From NCBI GenBank assembly GCA_018609045.1, contig JABAYK010000052.1:1-57827 (forward strand): DNA of 57,827 nucleotides, read 5' to 3'. The stretch comes from Flavobacteriales bacterium. Its GTDB lineage: Bacteria > Bacteroidota > Bacteroidia > Flavobacteriales_G > Salibacteraceae. The notes under the pieces were generated by a model. The model was not told where the DNA came from. It searched no databases and saw nothing but the letters and a program-made list of their open reading frames with translations. A program made the translations under genes and the position numbers. Below are positions 26,667-35,361 of this stretch, one piece after another; position 1 is the first letter of the stretch; the number at the start of each line of letters is the position of its first letter.

Positions 26667-27269
26667 TTAATGAAATTTTCTTTCACCTGCTGAAATATGA
26701 ACCTTTAACAGATTCTCTTTTGGTGGAATTGGGCAGCTAAATTTATGGTTGTAAGCACAATAAGGATTGTAAAGTTTGTTAAAATCTAGCCACATTTTAT
26801 TGCCTTCAGAGTTAAGCGAATCAACTTCTAAATACCTTCCTCCACCGTAGCTTTCAATACCTGAAGTTCCATCGCCCAAAGGCAAAAAATAGTCTTTTGT
26901 TTTATTTTCCAAAAACCGATTTACATCATAATAAATCTGCAAAGTGCAAAGGGTATCTTTTAAAGTAAAAGTTACTTCACCTTCGTTAATCATCAATATG
27001 TTTCTTTCTGTTGTGGTAGGCATAATGATGGTATCAGGCTTTTCGAAAATTTGGTAAGTTGCCCAAAGAGCATATTCTTGTTTTATCGAAAAGTAATTTA
27101 ACCCAACAAAGTTTTTTTTGTCTTCTTCTAATAGCGGACTATCGTCAGATAAATAGAATTTGTTGTTTTCTTTTCGGTAATCTATTATACTCTTTTTATA
27201 GGTTTCATTAGTTTGAGGGCTACAACTAAAAATAAAAAGAGAAATAAAAAAAAGCGTCAAAATTTTCAT
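26667..27269 (-). CDS. DUF1684 family lipoprotein
   Basis: A 200-residue lipoprotein (lipobox FSCS) of the DUF1684 family: YRKENNKFYL at the N-terminus, DSPLLEEDKKNFVGLNYF, the central PLGDGTSGIESYGGGRYLEV, and the highly conserved WLDFNKLYNPYCAYN followed by FSCPIPPKENLLKV near the C-terminus. The family's function is unknown; it is common in Bacteroidota and actinobacteria. A good promoter lies almost on its start codon, so the message may be leaderless. Confidence 0.9.
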   Translation of the reverse strand: MKILTLFFISLFIFSCSPQTNETYKKSIIDYRKENNKFYLSDDSPLLEEDKKNFVGLNYFSIKQEYALWATYQIFEKPDTIIMPTTTERNILMINEGEVTFTLKDTLCTLQIYYDVNRFLENKTKDYFLPLGDGTSGIESYGGGRYLEVDSLNSEGNKMWLDFNKLYNPYCAYNHKFSCPIPPKENLLKVHISAGERKFH

Positions 27270-27273
27270 ACTG

Positions 27274-27303
27274 CAAATTTAATTACGACAATGTGTCATA
27301 CAA
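27274..27303 (-). promoter_or_regulatory. Promoter of the DUF1684 gene (TTG-N19-TAAATTTG)
   Basis: On the minus strand TTG (27303-27301) is followed after 19 nt by TAAATTTG (27281-27274), a full match to the Bacteroidota TTG-N17-23-TANNTTTG promoter. Only four bases separate the -7 element from the start codon at 27269, so transcription should begin at or very near the ATG. Confidence 0.6.
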
Positions 27304-27376
27304 CCTTGGGTGGCACATCATTTGAAAACTTTAAAATCAATCAAAATTAAATTAAAAACTAAAAATATCAGTAATA

Positions 27377-29269
27377 ATGGCAACTGGAAAAATTAACGTT
27401 CAGGCGGAAAACATCTTTCCGATTATTAAAAAGTTTTTGTACTCAGAGCACGAAATCTTTTTAAGAGAGTTGGTATCTAACGCAGTTGATGCAACTTCAA
27501 AATTAAAGGCCCTCCACAAAATGGGTGAATTTGAAGGTGAATTAGGCGATACCAAAATCGAAATTTCTATCGACAAGAAAAAAGGAACCCTTACCGTTAG
27601 TGATAAAGGGTTGGGAATGACCCAAGAAGAAGTTGAAAAATATTTAAATCAAGTAGCTTTTTCAGGAGCAAGCGAGTTTTTGAAAAAATACGAAGGAAAA
27701 GCAGATGATGCAGGAATTATTGGAAACTTTGGTTTGGGTTTTTACTCAGCTTTTATGGTTTCGAAAAAGGTTGATGTAATTACCAAATCTTTTAAAAGTG
27801 ACCAATCTGTAAAATGGTCATGCGAAGGAAATCCTGAATATGATATTGAACCAGCTAAAAAGAAAACAAGAGGTACAGATGTAGTGCTTCACATTTTAGA
27901 TGATGAAAAAGAGTTTTTAGAAGAGCATAAAATTCAGAGCATTTTAGACAAGTTCTGTAAATTTTTACCGGTTGAAATTAAATTCGGAACTAAATCTGAA
28001 TGGGAAGATGATCCAAAAGGTGAAAAAGACAAAGATGGTAACGTAAAACAAGTTGAGAAAAAGGTTGATAACATCATCAATAATCCAAATCCAGCTTGGA
28101 AAAAAACTCCTTCTGAATTAAATGATGAAGATTACAAAAGCTTTTACAGGGAGTTGTACCCAATGACTTTTGAAGATCCATTGTTCAATATTCATTTAAA
28201 TGTAGATTATCCTTTTAACCTTACCGGAATTTTGTATTTCCCTAAGTTGAAAGACAAATTCGAGTTCCAAAAAAATAAAATTCAGTTGTACTCTAACCAA
28301 GTATTTATAACCGACTCGGTTGAGAATATTGTACCTGAGTTTTTAACCCTTTTACATGGTGTAATCGACTCTCCAGATATTCCATTAAACGTTTCTAGAA
28401 GTTACTTGCAAACAGATAGCAATGTGAGAAAAATATCTTCTCATATCTCTAAAAAAGTTGCTGATAAATTGGCTGAAATGTTCAAAAACGACAGAAAAGA
28501 TTTTGAACAAAAATGGGATGACGTCAAAATTTTTATTGAATTCGGAATGTTATCTGACGAGAAATTCTGGGATAGAATTAAAGATGTTTACTTGTTCAAA
28601 AACACTGATGGTGAATACTACACAGTTGAAGAGTACAAAGCCAAAATTGAACCTACTCAAAAAGATAAAGACAATAAGTTAATTTTCTTGTATACAAATA
28701 ATAAAGAAGAGCAATTCGAATATATTTCAAATGCCAAAAACAGAGAATATGATGTGTTAGAAATGAATAGCCCATTAACTTCTCATATGGTTGGAAGATT
28801 CGAGCAAAAATTTGAGAATACTTCTTTTGCTAGGGTTGATGCCGATACTTTAGATAAGTTGATTAAAAAAGCTGATGACATCAAAAGCAATTTAACCGAA
28901 GATCAAGAAAAACAATTAAAGGAGCTTGTTGAAGGAATTGTAAACAAAGAAACTTACCACGTTCAATTTGAAAGCTTAACCGAGAAGGATAACCCTATGG
29001 TTATTACCCGCCCTGAGTTTATGAGAAGAATGAAGGAGCAAAGTGAAACTGGCGGCGGCGGTATGTTTGGCATGGCTAACTTGCCAGACTCTTACAACTT
29101 GGTTGTAAATGCTAACCACCCGTTAATTAGCAAAATATTAATTGAGGCTGATGGCGAAAAGCAAAAACAATTGGCAAAACAAGCGTCAGATTTAGCAATG
29201 CTTTCTCAAGGTTTGTTAAAAGGCGAAGCGCTTTCGAAATTTATAAAGCGTTCGGTTGAATTAATTTAA
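27377..29269 (+). CDS. htpG: Molecular chaperone HtpG (Hsp90)
   Basis: A 630-residue bacterial Hsp90 of normal length. The N-terminal GHKL ATPase has the ELVSNAVDA motif with the catalytic Glu, DKGLGMT, the lid region FSGASEFLKKY and GNFGLGFYSAFM; the middle domain carries the ATP-contacting Arg in VSRSYLQ; the C-terminal dimerisation domain follows. A Gly-rich stretch (TGGGGMFGM) lies late in the protein. It folds client proteins in the cytosol with DnaK. The ATG at 27377 fits the conserved start MATGKINVQAE. It is followed by a strong bidirectional terminator. No heat-shock element is recognisable upstream. Confidence 0.98.
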   Translation: MATGKINVQAENIFPIIKKFLYSEHEIFLRELVSNAVDATSKLKALHKMGEFEGELGDTKIEISIDKKKGTLTVSDKGLGMTQEEVEKYLNQVAFSGASEFLKKYEGKADDAGIIGNFGLGFYSAFMVSKKVDVITKSFKSDQSVKWSCEGNPEYDIEPAKKKTRGTDVVLHILDDEKEFLEEHKIQSILDKFCKFLPVEIKFGTKSEWEDDPKGEKDKDGNVKQVEKKVDNIINNPNPAWKKTPSELNDEDYKSFYRELYPMTFEDPLFNIHLNVDYPFNLTGILYFPKLKDKFEFQKNKIQLYSNQVFITDSVENIVPEFLTLLHGVIDSPDIPLNVSRSYLQTDSNVRKISSHISKKVADKLAEMFKNDRKDFEQKWDDVKIFIEFGMLSDEKFWDRIKDVYLFKNTDGEYYTVEEYKAKIEPTQKDKDNKLIFLYTNNKEEQFEYISNAKNREYDVLEMNSPLTSHMVGRFEQKFENTSFARVDADTLDKLIKKADDIKSNLTEDQEKQLKELVEGIVNKETYHVQFESLTEKDNPMVITRPEFMRRMKEQSETGGGGMFGMANLPDSYNLVVNANHPLISKILIEADGEKQKQLAKQASDLAMLSQGLLKGEALSKFIKRSVELI

Positions 29270-29293
29270 GCCGAATATATAATTCAAAAAATC

Positions 29294-29329
29294 AAAATCC
29301 TCAAAGCTTTGCTTTGAGGATTTTTTTTT
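29294..29329. terminator. Bidirectional terminator between htpG and the deiminase gene
   Basis: AAAATCCTCAAAG (29294-29306), loop CTTTG, then CTTTGAGGATTTT (29312-29324) and further T residues to 29329. The A-rich left arm makes it work on the minus strand too, which suits the two convergent genes. Confidence 0.85.
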
Positions 29330-31055
29330 ATTCAACCACCAATTTGTGCGAATTAGAAATGCCTTTTGCATTTATTTCAACCCAATAAATACCCTTACCA
29401 AAATTAGAAACATCAAAAAATAATTGAGATTTTGAGTTGCCAACTCCGAATGGAGTTTCTGTTTTTTGGTAAACCAATTTTCCTAAAGAGTCAAATATTT
29501 TAAGATTTACAGGTTGGTTTATTTCTCCATTTAATTCAATAGCGGCAATTGCTTTGGCAGGATTTGGAAAAACTCTGCTAATACTTAAATCTTTTTCTAA
29601 TTGCTCAACTCCTGCAAAAGGCATCACCTCAAAACTGTAAAAACCTTTTGGGGCAGGCATAGGTCGGGTTCCTGTTTTTCCACTTTGGGCTTCAGCCTCA
29701 ATATAATAATAAACTGTTGAGCCTGCTGGTTGATTTGGAATTGTTGCTTCGTATTCTAAACTTCCTGATAAAGCAATTCCCATTGAAGTTGAATTTAAAG
29801 GCTGGGTTGTGTCAGTTGTCCAATACAAATTCATTTGGTTAATTCCTGAAATGTGTTTGGCGGAAGCTGTAACTAAATAATCATTTCCATTATCTTCTTG
29901 ATTTGCAATAGGGTAGTGATTAATTAACAACGGGTTTTTAACGCCAATTGTGTGGGTAATACAATGTATTGCCCCACCTTGTGGAATAATAGACGAACAA
30001 TCGATACCCACAACTCTATAACCTGGCATTAAACCTCTAATTGTTTCTAAAGCTGCAGCATCGGTGCTTAAATTATAAACAGGCACCAAAATCGTATTAT
30101 TCACAAAAAGCATGTTGGCATAAGTGTAATAATTTCCACCTTGGTTTGGCCAACCGCCTGTATTTCCTTTGGGCATTTCTATGCGTTCAATGTTAAAAGT
30201 CTCTCCGTTAGATGCAGTATAATTACTCAATACATAGTTAATGTTGGCTTCTATTTGAGGTCCATCAGAAATACCAGTTGGGTATTCGCCTACCAACAAA
30301 GTATTTTCATTCATCAACTTCATGTGCATATCAATATGATGAATATCGTCGTAAGGTAAGTTAGTCATATTTACGTATTCAGAAACGCCCAAATAATCAT
30401 TCATAATTCCATCAACATCTGCTTTAGATTTTGTAGGGTTTTCATCTAAAACCAAATTTGAGGAAAATCCTAAACCTAAACCATCACTCATGTAATTACC
30501 ACCTGTATGTACCAACCTATTTGGGTTTACAGCAGTTTCGTAAAGAGGGATATTTAACAAGTTACTCACTTTATGGGCTATTTTATCATCTCCTGGCCTT
30601 GGTCGGTTGTAAATCCAATCTACCATAACTAGGCTATCTACATCATTTTTATAGCCTGTGTTACCAAAGTAATCCCTTATCCAAATACTGTTAAAACTCT
30701 CTTGTAAGTAGGAAACATTACCCAATGAAACATTTCCGTTTTGTAAGTAATTTTTAACGGAGTTCGAATCTGAGCATACCACAATTACTTTGGTTTCTTC
30801 TCTTCCGTACCTTACAATTTCTCGAAGGATAGAATTGTATCCTGCCCAAGTAACAACCAGGTATTCGGCTTCTTCCCACTCGGCTATGTTGCGTACTTCA
30901 AAATTTGGAGAAGTGCTTGCTTTTTTTAAATCAAAAGATTTTAAATAGCTAGGCATCAATAGTTTTTCTTCTTCGGTTAACCATCTAGGAAGAATTTGCG
31001 TAAATGCCTGAAGAGAAAATAAAATCAAAAAAATAGTAGTGAAAAACTTATTCAT
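29328..31055 (-). CDS. Peptidylarginine deiminase/agmatine deiminase-like protein with T9SS sorting domain
   Basis: A 575-residue exported protein: signal peptide (to about AFTQ), a guanidine-group-modifying catalytic domain (about 45-460) and a type A T9SS C-terminal domain (VFPNPAKAIAAIEL ... GKGIYWVEIN). The pentein residues are all visible: Asp128 (WIRDYFG), His240 and Asp242 (IHHIDMHM), a candidate Asn314 and Cys365 (GGAIHCITH), the same order as in Porphyromonas gingivalis PPAD. It should convert guanidine groups of arginine or agmatine to citrulline or carbamoylputrescine, releasing ammonia, at the cell surface or outside. An Ig-like segment lies between catalytic and sorting domains. 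Substrate (peptide or free arginine/agmatine) is undecided. Confidence 0.9.
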   Translation of the reverse strand: MNKFFTTIFLILFSLQAFTQILPRWLTEEEKLLMPSYLKSFDLKKASTSPNFEVRNIAEWEEAEYLVVTWAGYNSILREIVRYGREETKVIVVCSDSNSVKNYLQNGNVSLGNVSYLQESFNSIWIRDYFGNTGYKNDVDSLVMVDWIYNRPRPGDDKIAHKVSNLLNIPLYETAVNPNRLVHTGGNYMSDGLGLGFSSNLVLDENPTKSKADVDGIMNDYLGVSEYVNMTNLPYDDIHHIDMHMKLMNENTLLVGEYPTGISDGPQIEANINYVLSNYTASNGETFNIERIEMPKGNTGGWPNQGGNYYTYANMLFVNNTILVPVYNLSTDAAALETIRGLMPGYRVVGIDCSSIIPQGGAIHCITHTIGVKNPLLINHYPIANQEDNGNDYLVTASAKHISGINQMNLYWTTDTTQPLNSTSMGIALSGSLEYEATIPNQPAGSTVYYYIEAEAQSGKTGTRPMPAPKGFYSFEVMPFAGVEQLEKDLSISRVFPNPAKAIAAIELNGEINQPVNLKIFDSLGKLVYQKTETPFGVGNSKSQLFFDVSNFGKGIYWVEINAKGISNSHKLVVE

Positions 31056-31060
31056 ATCTC

Positions 31061-31068
31061 CAAAAGTA
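31061..31068 (-). promoter_or_regulatory. Candidate -7 promoter element (TACTTTTG) of the deiminase gene
   Basis: TACTTTTG on the minus strand ends six bases before the ATG at 31055, which would give a leaderless or nearly leaderless message. No clear -33 TTG. Confidence 0.4.
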
Positions 31069-31107
31069 ATTGATATTAAAATAGGTTAAAATTAGATGAT
31101 GAAAATA

Positions 31108-31136
31108 CTGTATACCATAAGTTAAAATTACTTTTG
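31108..31136 (+). promoter_or_regulatory. Candidate promoter of the lemA-TPM operon
   Basis: TACTTTTG (31129-31136) matches TANNTTTG, and CTG (31108-31110) 18 nt upstream differs by one base from the TTG -33 element. It lies 46 bp before the lemA start codon. Confidence 0.45.
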
Positions 31137-31182
31137 ATGTTCAAAATATTAATCAAATACATACGTCTTAAAAAATAAAAAC

Positions 31183-31761
31183 ATGAAACGAATAGGATTT
31201 ATATTAAGCTTTTTATTAGTAGCTGTTTTGCTTCAATCGTGCGGATACAACGATATGGTTGAAAAAGATGAAGCAGTTTCTCAACAATGGGCAGATGTTC
31301 AAACTCAGTATCAGCGCAGGGCAGATTTAATTCCAAATTTGGTAAATACCGTAAAAGGTTTTGCTGAGCAAGAAAAAGAAGTTTTAACGCAAGTAGTTGA
31401 GGCTCGTGCAAAAGCAACAAGCATGAACATTGATGCAAGCAATTTAACACCAGAAAAATTACAAGAATTTCAAGCCGCTCAAGGCAATTTAAGAAGCGCT
31501 TTAGGCAGATTGATGGTGGTAGTAGAAAAATATCCTGATTTAAAATCGAACCAAAACTTTTTAGAATTACAAGCTCAGTTAGAAGGTACTGAAAACCGCA
31601 TAGCAGTAGCTCGTCAGAAGTTTAATGCATCTGTTCAAGATTTTAATGCTTCGATTAGGAAATTCCCAAGAGTTATGTATGCTGGTTCATTTGGTTTTGA
31701 AAAAAGAGCCTATTTTGAAGCAGAAGAAACAGCCAAAGAGGCACCAAAAGTTGAATTTTAA
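31183..31761 (+). CDS. lemA: LemA family protein (lipoprotein-like N-terminus)
   Basis: A 192-residue LemA protein. The N-terminus LLQSCGYN is a lipobox in place of the single membrane helix usual for LemA. The rest is the helical LemA core: DEAVSQQWADVQTQYQRR, DLIPNLVNTVKGFAEQEK, EKYPDLKSNQNF and ENRIAVARQKFN. Function is unknown; the family is regularly encoded beside TPM-domain proteins, as here. Its last base overlaps the first base of the next gene (TAATG), so the operon is translationally coupled. Confidence 0.93.
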   Translation: MKRIGFILSFLLVAVLLQSCGYNDMVEKDEAVSQQWADVQTQYQRRADLIPNLVNTVKGFAEQEKEVLTQVVEARAKATSMNIDASNLTPEKLQEFQAAQGNLRSALGRLMVVVEKYPDLKSNQNFLELQAQLEGTENRIAVARQKFNASVQDFNASIRKFPRVMYAGSFGFEKRAYFEAEETAKEAPKVEF

Positions 31762-32201
31762 TGAGTGCTAAAAACTTTTTCACCAAAGAACAACAAGAAC
31801 AGATTGTAAATGCTATTAAAACAGCCGAGCTCAATACTTCAGGCGAAGTTAGGGTGCACGTTGAAGAAACCTGCGATGGAGAGGTTTTAGATAGAGCAGC
31901 ATTTGTTTTCTCAAAATTAAAAATGCATAAAACAGCACTTCGAAATGGGGTGCTTTTTTATTTGGCTGTTAAAGCAAGAAAATTTGCCATTTTAGGTGAT
32001 TCTGGTATAAATCAAAAAGTTGCAGATAACTTTTGGGATGAAATAAATACCCATGTTTTAAGCAGGTTTAAAGAAGGCAAACACGCCGATGGTCTTTCTG
32101 AAGGAATCATCATGGCAGGAGAGCAACTCAAAGCCCATTTTCCATACCAAGATGATGATATTAATGAACTAAGCGATGACATATCGTTTGGAAAAAACTA
32201 A
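31761..32201 (+). CDS. TPM domain protein without signal peptide
   Basis: A 146-residue protein with a single TPM (TLP18.3/Psb32/MOLO-1) domain: FTKEQQEQIVNAIKTAELNTSGEVRVHVEE, FKLKMHKTALRNGVLFYLAVKARKFAILGD (read as KLKMHKTALRNGV), and a GIIMAGEQLKAHFP helix. No signal peptide or transmembrane segment, so probably cytosolic unless anchored by partners. TPM domains bind metals in some members; phosphatase activity is reported for plant homologues. Middle gene of the lemA-TPM-TPM operon. Confidence 0.9.
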   Translation: MSAKNFFTKEQQEQIVNAIKTAELNTSGEVRVHVEETCDGEVLDRAAFVFSKLKMHKTALRNGVLFYLAVKARKFAILGDSGINQKVADNFWDEINTHVLSRFKEGKHADGLSEGIIMAGEQLKAHFPYQDDDINELSDDISFGKN

Positions 32202-32205
32202 AACC

Positions 32206-33009
32206 ATGAATTACCTTAAAATACTAGTAATTGCTTTAGTATTTCCATTTTTTTCGTTTGCTCAGCAATTTGATAAAGATGGAATTCCTGTAAAACCAAA
32301 CCCACCAAAATTGGTAAACGATTATGCCAATATTATTCCTGATAACGAAGAGGCCCAAATGGAAAGTTATTTGGAAGAATTAGCTTTATCATCAAAAACT
32401 AGGGTAGTGGTGGTAACCATAAATACCTTGAATAACTACGAAAAAGCCCAATTTACCTATGAAATTGGTGAACGTTGGGGAGTTGGAGATGCCAATTTCG
32501 ACAATGGTATTGTGATGTTGGTAAAACCAAAAGAAGCAGATGGAAAAGGCTCAACCTTTATAGCAACAGGTTACGGATTAGAAGGAATTTTGCCTGATGC
32601 AACAGCCAAAAGAATTGTAGAAAAAGAAATGATTCCGAGGTTTAAAAACCAAGATTACGTTGGAGGAATTGCCGCAGGCTTGCAAATTGTTTCTGATTTG
32701 GCTTTGAAAGAATATCCCGCTTCTGCGTATGACAAAAAATCAACAAAAACATCAAGAAGAGGTCGCAAAGGAATTGGCTTTTTAGGGATGATTGTAATCT
32801 TTATTATTTTCTCGATAATAAGTAGAATTAGAAGTGCGCGCTATCATTCTATGAGTTCTGGAACTTCTTTTTGGTCGGCTTTATTCTTGGCCAATGCCAT
32901 GCGAGGAAGTTCTCATGGTTCTTGGAGCGACTTTTCATCTGGCGGAGGAGGTTTTGGTGGCTTTGGAGGAGGTAGCTTTGGCGGCGGTGGAGCAGGAGGA
33001 GATTGGTAG
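32206..33009 (+). CDS. Exported TPM domain protein (YgcG-like) with membrane helix and Gly-rich tail
   Basis: About 267 residues from the ATG at 32206, which begins a signal peptide (IALVFPFFSFAQ); an earlier in-frame start inside the upstream gene would mask it. The periplasmic TPM domain covers about 25-165 (LVNDYANIIPD, RVVVVTINTL, ERWGVGDANFDNGIVMLVK, GYGLEGILPDA, IVEKEMIPRF). A transmembrane helix follows (about 187-203), then a Ser/Trp-containing stretch and an extreme Gly-rich tail ending in GGAGGDW. This is the usual YgcG layout. It probably works at the inner membrane together with LemA. Confidence 0.93.
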   Translation: MNYLKILVIALVFPFFSFAQQFDKDGIPVKPNPPKLVNDYANIIPDNEEAQMESYLEELALSSKTRVVVVTINTLNNYEKAQFTYEIGERWGVGDANFDNGIVMLVKPKEADGKGSTFIATGYGLEGILPDATAKRIVEKEMIPRFKNQDYVGGIAAGLQIVSDLALKEYPASAYDKKSTKTSRRGRKGIGFLGMIVIFIIFSIISRIRSARYHSMSSGTSFWSALFLANAMRGSSHGSWSDFSSGGGGFGGFGGGSFGGGGAGGDW

Positions 33010-33139
33010 TTTTAATTAATAATTATTAATTAATAATGAATAATTAAGAATTGACTTTTGGGGTTGGAAGTTAGGTTATAGAGGTTAGATGAAGGAGGAA
33101 GGAGAAAGGACAAAAGGTTAGTGCTAAAATTTTCTAAAA

Positions 33140-33170
33140 AAAAAGCTTCATGAAAATCATGAAGCTTTTT
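33140..33170. terminator. Bidirectional terminator between the TPM operon and the sugar operon
   Basis: A 14-bp perfect stem (AAAAAGCTTCATGA at 33140-33153; TCATGAAGCTTTTT at 33157-33170) with an AAA loop. The A-run and T-run on either side suit both converging units. The rest of the 182-bp gap is AT palindromic (around 33012-33050) and purine-rich, with no gene. Confidence 0.85.
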
Positions 33171-33191
33171 AAAACCTTTATTGCTTAAATA

Positions 33192-34403
33192 TTAAGCGTT
33201 TTCTTTCAAAAACAAATCAATGCTTTCGTGCATGTGGCTCATCATTTCAGATGTAATTCCATGGTGACAACCCAATAGCATTCCGCCGCGCATTACTTTA
33301 TCAGATTCTGGATAACCTGCTTTTGATTCTTTTCTTTCGATATTCACAAAACCTGGCTGACGCAAAATGTTTCCTGTAAAAACAGTTCTTGTTTGGATGT
33401 TTCTTTTTTCTAAGAAAATTTGAAGCTCTGTTCTTGTAAAAGGGGCTGTATCTTTAACTGTTACCGGAAATGCTAACCAACCTGTTCTGCAATTTTCTAA
33501 TTGTTTAGGAAGAATGAAAAACTCCTCGTGCTTTTTGAAAAACGCTAAATGGGTATTGTAATTTTTCTCTCTTTCGTTGATGTTGTGTTGCAATTTACCC
33601 AACTGAACTAATCCAAAGGCAGCACCCATTTCTGATGGCTCGATGTTATATCCTGGTTCTGCAAAAATGAATTTAGCATCGTATCTAATGCCATCTACAT
33701 GAACGTTAAATCTGTTTTCAATTGCTTCAGACTCAACAAATAAAGAAGAAGATCTCCCCCAAGAACGTAATAATTTTGCTCTTTCTAACATTTTGTCATC
33801 ATTCAAGCAAAGCATTCCGCCATTTCCACCCGCATTTATTACGTGAGAACCGTAAAAAGAAGTTGTACTCATATCGGCAAATCTGCCTGAGCTTTTACCA
33901 TCAATTTCGGCACCTAACGTATCTGCTGAATCTTCAACAACAAACAGGTTATGCTTGTCTGCAATTTCTCTTAATTTTTTCCAATCAGGCAAATTCCCCA
34001 TTAAATTTGGAATCATAAATGCCTTTGTTTTTGGAGTTATCATTTCCTCAACCTTACTCCAATCGGTATTGTAGGTTCCTTCTTCCACATCAACAAAAGC
34101 AGGTATTAAACCATTTTTAACCAAAGGAGCAACTGTTGTGGCAAATGTTAGGGCAGGAGTAATTACCTCAGAACCTTCTGGCAACTGCAATAAATCAACA
34201 GCTAAATACAAAGCAGAAGAACCTGAGTTTACCATTACTCCATGTTTTTTATCATAAAGTGCTGCTACTTTTTCTTCAAACTCACGAACATTCTTTCCCA
34301 TTTGGGTTGATGTTCTTAAAACATTCACAACAGCTTCAATTTCTTCCTCTCCGTGAACTGTTTTGCCATAAGGCACATGTAAAAAATCATTTTTTGTTGA
34401 CAT
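33192..34403 (-). CDS. DegT/DnrJ-family PLP enzyme with His for Lys, likely a CDP-4-keto-6-deoxyhexose 3-dehydratase (E1/RfbH type)
   Basis: A 403-residue fold-type I PLP enzyme: NSGSSALYLAV phosphate loop, FVVEDSADTLGAE with Asp, and SFYGSHVINAGGNGG, where His187 stands in the place of the PLP-binding Lys. This His is characteristic of the dehydratases E1/RfbH and ColD, which use PMP to remove the 3-hydroxyl of a 4-keto-6-deoxy sugar instead of transaminating it. I do not see an iron-sulfur Cys set that I could assign with certainty. It is the last gene of the CDP-sugar operon, 70 bp after the reductase-like gene. A partner reductase (E3-like) is not in the window. Confidence 0.82.
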   Translation of the reverse strand: MSTKNDFLHVPYGKTVHGEEEIEAVVNVLRTSTQMGKNVREFEEKVAALYDKKHGVMVNSGSSALYLAVDLLQLPEGSEVITPALTFATTVAPLVKNGLIPAFVDVEEGTYNTDWSKVEEMITPKTKAFMIPNLMGNLPDWKKLREIADKHNLFVVEDSADTLGAEIDGKSSGRFADMSTTSFYGSHVINAGGNGGMLCLNDDKMLERAKLLRSWGRSSSLFVESEAIENRFNVHVDGIRYDAKFIFAEPGYNIEPSEMGAAFGLVQLGKLQHNINEREKNYNTHLAFFKKHEEFFILPKQLENCRTGWLAFPVTVKDTAPFTRTELQIFLEKRNIQTRTVFTGNILRQPGFVNIERKESKAGYPESDKVMRGGMLLGCHHGITSEMMSHMHESIDLFLKENA

Positions 34404-34473
34404 GCTAAAAATTTAAGATTGCGAAAATACTCGAATAAGTTTTTTATAGATACACTTGGGAATTGTAAATGTT

Positions 34474-35361
34474 CTAGTAAGTTGAATTTAATTTTAGTTT
34501 TTTCAAATAATCATCCACATTGCTAAAATAAAACCCCGGATATTCTTTGATAAATTTTTCGGTTGAAAATCCGCCAAGTAGCGGTCTGTCTGCAGCTTGG
34601 TTCATTTCTTTGGTTGAAATTGGATTAATTACCACTTTATCGTGCCCAAAGTATTGTGCTACTTTTTGGCAAAGCTGAATTCTGTTTAAATAGTCGGTAG
34701 AACCAAAGTGATAAATACCAACCTTTTTATCATTTACCAAAAGCCAAATTGCTTTTGCAATATCAAATGCATTTGCAGGCGTTGCGTATTGGTCATAAGG
34801 CAAACGAAGTTCCATGGGTTCTCCTTTTTGCATGTTTACACTTAACCGAGCAATAAAGTTTTTGCCTCTTACTTCATCTCCATAAACATTGGTAATTCTT
34901 ACAATAACAAAATCTGCAAGTTCTTTTTTAACCGCCAACTCTGCTTCTAACTTATGTTTCCCGTAAATAGAAAGAGGATTTACTTCGTCTTCTTCTTTGT
35001 AAAAACCTTTGGTGCCATCAAAAACATAATCTGTAGAAAGATAAACCAACTTGGCGTTGAATTTTTTACATAGTTCAATGGCGTTTAAGGTGCTTTGAAC
35101 TGTTTTTTGGTAGCTTTCTTCTTGATGGTCTTCGCAATAATCTACATGTGTTAAGGCTCCACAATGAACAATTACATTTGGCTTAAACTCATCCACATTA
35201 AAATTTTCTGGATTTTGTGGATTCAGGGTATCGAAAAAAACTGTGTTTTCAGTTTCGAAACTGAAGTAGGTTCCTACAACATCAACATTTTCTTTTGATT
35301 CGAACACCTTTACACAATTGCCTCCAACTAAGCCGGAAGCGCCTAAAACTAATACTTTCAT
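34474..35361 (-). CDS. NAD(P)-dependent sugar epimerase/reductase (SDR, RmlD-like)
   Basis: A 295-residue short-chain dehydrogenase of the RmlD_sub_bind type. It begins with the Rossmann motif GASGLVG, has the YLSTDYVFDG strand with catalytic Ser/Thr, and the YGKHKLEAE box giving the YxxxK pair. The C-terminal substrate lobe contains YATPANAFDIAKAIW and GIYHFGSTDYLNR. In this operon it is likely to reduce a 4-keto-deoxy sugar, giving the final CDP-sugar. The start codon overlaps the stop of the DsbA-like gene (ATGA). Confidence 0.87.
   Translation of the reverse strand: MKVLVLGASGLVGGNCVKVFESKENVDVVGTYFSFETENTVFFDTLNPQNPENFNVDEFKPNVIVHCGALTHVDYCEDHQEESYQKTVQSTLNAIELCKKFNAKLVYLSTDYVFDGTKGFYKEEDEVNPLSIYGKHKLEAELAVKKELADFVIVRITNVYGDEVRGKNFIARLSVNMQKGEPMELRLPYDQYATPANAFDIAKAIWLLVNDKKVGIYHFGSTDYLNRIQLCQKVAQYFGHDKVVINPISTKEMNQAADRPLLGGFSTEKFIKEYPGFYFSNVDDYLKKLKLNSTY

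Noticed and set aside
33010..33060. AT-rich TTAATTAATAATTATTAATTAATAAT stretch as an insertion target or origin
   Set aside because: It is a simple AT palindrome common in such genomes, without other features; too little to claim anything.
33722..34018. 98-codon ORF on the plus strand opposite the DegT-family gene
   Set aside because: It is antisense to a well-supported conserved protein and has no recognisable domain or composition of its own; a shadow of the real frame.
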